A stretch of 64,000 bases of DNA from Anaerolineales bacterium. Lineage in GTDB: Bacteria; Chloroflexota; Anaerolineae; Anaerolineales; Villigracilaceae. A program made the translations under genes and the position numbers. The notes under the pieces are model-generated. The model saw only the letters and a list, made by a program, of their open reading frames with translations, made no database searches and was not told the origin of the DNA. Location: contig JAUXUL010000016.1 of the NCBI GenBank assembly GCA_030680795.1, positions 38,526 to 102,525 on the forward strand, read 5' to 3'. Positions 61,779 to 64,000 of the stretch are shown in pieces; the first letter of the stretch is position 1, and the number at the start of each line of letters is the position of its first letter.

Positions 61779-62774
61779 ATGAAACTAAAAAACGCCATCA
61801 CCGATGTGCGCGGCATCGAAATTGGACACGCGCAGGATGAGGAAGCATTAACCGGCTGCACGGTCATCCTCTGCCGCAAAGGAGCCGTCGCCGGCGTGGA
61901 TGTGCGCGGCGGCGCGCCCGGTACGCGCGAGACCGATCTGTTAAATCCCATTAATCTCGTCGAGAAAGTTCATGGGATCGTTTTGGCTGGCGGCTCCGCA
62001 TTTGGTTTGGACGCGTCAACCGGCGTGATGCGCTATCTCGAAGAAAAGAAGATCGGATTCAACACCGGCGCTGCGAGAGTGCCAATCGTCCCTTCCGCGA
62101 TTTTATATGACTTGAGTCTCGGTCGTGCGGACCTTCGGCCTGATGCCGCGATGGGAGCTCGCGCAGCTGCTTCGGCTGTGTCTGACCCGCCTGCAGAAGG
62201 GAATGTCGGCGCTGGCACAGGTGCTTCCGTTGGCAAGATGCTCGGCATGGCATTGGCGATGAAATCCGGGCTGGGAACCGCAAGCATGGACATCGGCGGA
62301 GGTGTGATCGTCGGCGCCATTGTCGCGGTCAACGCCTTTGGCGACGTGATTGACCCAAAGACAGGTGAGATCATCGCTGGTCTTCGCTCAGGGAAGGTTG
62401 GTCCGTTGAGGATTGGAAAGAAAGATCCATTTGCAGATACGCTCGCGCTGATGAAGTCTCCAATCGGCCGCGGGATTCTCGGTATTGCGAGTCGCGGCAA
62501 CACAGTGATTGGAGCCGTGGCGACAAATGCAAAGTTGACCAAAGCCCAGGCCACCAAAGTCGCGCAGATGGCACAGGATGGCATCGCGCGCACCATACGG
62601 CCCGCCCACAGCATGCTGGATGGTGACGTGATCTTTGCGCTATCCACTGGCACGAAAAAAGCGGATGTCTCAACGATCGGCGCGTTCGCGGCGGAGGTGA
62701 TGGCGCAGGCAATCCTGCGGGCAGTGACAATGGCAAAGTCTGCGGGTGGATTGCCGGGCTTGAATAAAACATAA
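61779..62774 (+). CDS. DmpA/S58-type L-aminopeptidase / D-esterase
   Basis: The 331-residue protein shows the S58 pattern: DVRGIEIGHAQDEEALTGCTVIL near 9-31, GGSAFGLDASTGVMRYLEE near 72-90, the GNVGAGTGASVGKMLG segment near 147 and the autoprocessing site region SRGNTVIGAVATNAKLTKAQATK near 235-257. These proteins cleave themselves in front of a Thr or Ser nucleophile. The N-T of GNTVIG is kept, so processing is likely. It lies 2 bases from the glycosylase gene. Confidence 0.85.
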   Translation: MKLKNAITDVRGIEIGHAQDEEALTGCTVILCRKGAVAGVDVRGGAPGTRETDLLNPINLVEKVHGIVLAGGSAFGLDASTGVMRYLEEKKIGFNTGAARVPIVPSAILYDLSLGRADLRPDAAMGARAAASAVSDPPAEGNVGAGTGASVGKMLGMALAMKSGLGTASMDIGGGVIVGAIVAVNAFGDVIDPKTGEIIAGLRSGKVGPLRIGKKDPFADTLALMKSPIGRGILGIASRGNTVIGAVATNAKLTKAQATKVAQMAQDGIARTIRPAHSMLDGDVIFALSTGTKKADVSTIGAFAAEVMAQAILRAVTMAKSAGGLPGLNKT

Positions 62775-62908
62775 AGGTACCCAGAACCTATTGATTACCC
62801 ACTAAACAATTTCCATCGTCAGCATGAGGGGCATCCTAACGACGGAGGGGTATATTATGAAACTATTTTATTTTCTATCACTCTATAGGAAATAAACCTG
62901 GGGAGAAT
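62775..62908. other. Intergenic region between converging genes
   Basis: The 134 bases between the peptidase and EamA genes hold no gene. No clear hairpin terminator was found. Confidence 0.4.
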
Positions 62909-63778
62909 TTAAAATGCAGTGACAATTATACCGGCAATAGCCGTAATGATGCCAAGCACTTGAAGTTTCGTGACTTTGTCTTTCAAAAAAATGATGGCCA
63001 GTGTTATGGTCACTATCGATAAGGCGGAAGCGATAGGCGTAATCAATATTGCATCTCCGATCGTTAATCCGTAATTGACGATCCCCACTGCGCCCGCTTC
63101 AATAATACCCATTAGTACAACCATATATTTTGTTTTCGTGGCAGCTTTGGTTAAGTCAAGCTCTCGTTTTATGAGAAATGAGAAGAGCAGCAAGAACAAA
63201 ATAATCCCAAACTTCACAAACAGGGTGGTTGATAGCCACCCAATTTCTTCAGATATAACCTCGCTAATGTTCCAAAAGACGCCAAAGAAAAAAGCCCCTA
63301 AAACCGTTTCCTTGACGCCGGATGAAAGTTGAAATCCTTGATTTCCAATATCGCTCCAATTTATAGATGCCAAAGTAACGCCGGAGATGATCATTAAGAC
63401 GCCCAAGGACTGTATTGTGGAAAGCCGCTGGCCCATAAAGATATAGGCAAACAGCATTGTAAAGACAGCCCATAGATTCATGGTTGCGGCAACAATCGAT
63501 ACATTGCCGATCTCAAAACCCTTGAAGAAATACAAGTATCCAGCAGAATAAAAAATTGAGGCGATTGGGATCAAAATGATGGCTAGGATAGGGACGTCGA
63601 GGCTTATTGTAAAAACGAAGATCAGCAGAAGGGTGGATATTAAACCAGCCAGTTGTGACCAAAAGAAAGACTTAAAGGGTCCTATCTGTTTGGTATAAAC
63701 ACCTCCCAGAAAGTCGTATATTCCCCAGCCGAACATGCCTGCTATTCCAGATAATATACTTAAGATGGCTGTACTCAT
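62909..63778 (-). CDS. EamA/DMT-family transporter
   Basis: The 289-residue protein has ten or so hydrophobic segments in two repeated halves, the drug/metabolite transporter plan. Visible parts are GWGIYDFLGGVYTK near 18, NVSIVAATMNLWAVFTMLFAYIFMGQRLS near 90-120 and ILITPIASALSIVTITLAIIFLKDKVT near 242-268, with the GQRLS / KDKVT half-ends typical of EamA. The substrate is unknown. It converges with the peptidase gene. Confidence 0.85.
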   Translation of the reverse strand: MSTAILSILSGIAGMFGWGIYDFLGGVYTKQIGPFKSFFWSQLAGLISTLLLIFVFTISLDVPILAIILIPIASIFYSAGYLYFFKGFEIGNVSIVAATMNLWAVFTMLFAYIFMGQRLSTIQSLGVLMIISGVTLASINWSDIGNQGFQLSSGVKETVLGAFFFGVFWNISEVISEEIGWLSTTLFVKFGIILFLLLFSFLIKRELDLTKAATKTKYMVVLMGIIEAGAVGIVNYGLTIGDAILITPIASALSIVTITLAIIFLKDKVTKLQVLGIITAIAGIIVTAF

Positions 63779-64000
63779 GAGTATCGTGTACCTTCTTCGG
63801 GTTTCTCTGCTTTACTTTTTATGGTGTCTCAATTGATTTGCTGGTGATGAACTGTTAAGCGCCTAACGAGACTGTCGAAAAACCATGTTTTCAGACAGAA
63901 CGCAAGTCCGATGGTGGGTCAATCGCCTGATTATTCGCTATGAATGCGGCTGAACAGGACTGTGCGGGCTTAGGTCAACGTCCCAAAGGCGTGGATTTTG
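63779..64000. other. Right-edge region without a supported gene
   Basis: No gene can be supported. A word GAGACTGTCGAAAAACCATG near 63870 recalls some insertion-sequence ends, but no transposase frame is visible before the window ends. An open frame starting at about 63939 runs to the edge and is too short to judge. Confidence 0.3.

Noticed and set aside
63870..63895. Insertion sequence end at the right edge
   Set aside because: Only one short word resembles an IS end and no transposase frame is visible before the window ends.
1..64000. tRNA, rRNA or riboswitch
   Set aside because: No cloverleaf, rRNA stretch or recognisable riboswitch core was noticed by eye. A covariance-model search would decide.

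Overview
The window looks like chromosome from a member of the Chloroflexota, most likely class Anaerolineae. This is an inference from gene order, from a coproporphyrin-type haem operon with HemQ, from export adaptors that are lipoproteins, and from many dispersed palindromic repeats. No rRNA or tRNA gene and no CRISPR array was seen. Most of the window is ordinary core genome. It is interrupted by one accessory island and peppered with small palindromic repeats, several of which sit in frame inside protein genes.

Region 1 (1-11.6 kb, minus strand) is a tightly packed haem operon read hemA, hemC, hemD, hemB, radical SAM gene, hemQ, hemE, two tandem DUF4491-like membrane protein genes, hemH, hemY, hemL, and then a membrane protein gene cut by the left edge. 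Many junctions are 4-nt ATGA overlaps. The genes cover glutamyl-tRNA to coproheme and haem b. Region 2 (11.7-12.2 kb) is a decayed copy of the 3' third of comM.

Region 3 (12.5-27.7 kb, minus strand) is the accessory island. It has a consensus promoter, a DeoR-type regulator, a BtpA/SgcQ-type protein, two eIF2B-fold proteins, an M29 aminopeptidase, an LLM-type flavin oxidoreductase, a complete Liv-type ABC importer, an acetamidase/formamidase, an FGGY sugar kinase, a UROD-family methyltransferase and its corrinoid protein, and ends in a hairpin. I read it as one inducible catabolic operon that imports an amide- or sugar-like compound, hydrolyses it, phosphorylates a polyol and removes a methyl group through a corrinoid. 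The substrate is unknown, and this is the best candidate for an undescribed system. Directly to its right (28.0-29.5 kb) is the intact comM, so the island lies between two same-orientation copies of the comM 3' end.

Region 4 (29.6-41.9 kb) holds a membrane protein with an internally repeated motif, an ABC exporter (two permeases, one ATPase, two lipoprotein adaptors), a GH4 glycosidase, an ATP-grasp ligase, galK, a small open frame with a good promoter, a membrane protein with a Ser/Gly tail, and a SAM-dependent methyltransferase. Region 5 (42.0-59.8 kb, plus strand) is the division and cell-wall cluster: mraZ, rsmH, ftsL-like, ftsI, murF, mraY, murD, ftsW, murG, cvpA-like, murC, murB, ddl, ftsQ, ftsA, ftsZ. 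It starts with a promoter and three MraZ-box-like repeats and ends at a strong terminator; murE is absent. Region 6 (59.8-64 kb) has two small membrane proteins, a YcaQ/AlkX-type DNA glycosylase, a DmpA-type peptidase and an EamA transporter.

All functions come from reading translated sequence and motifs by eye. No database search was run.
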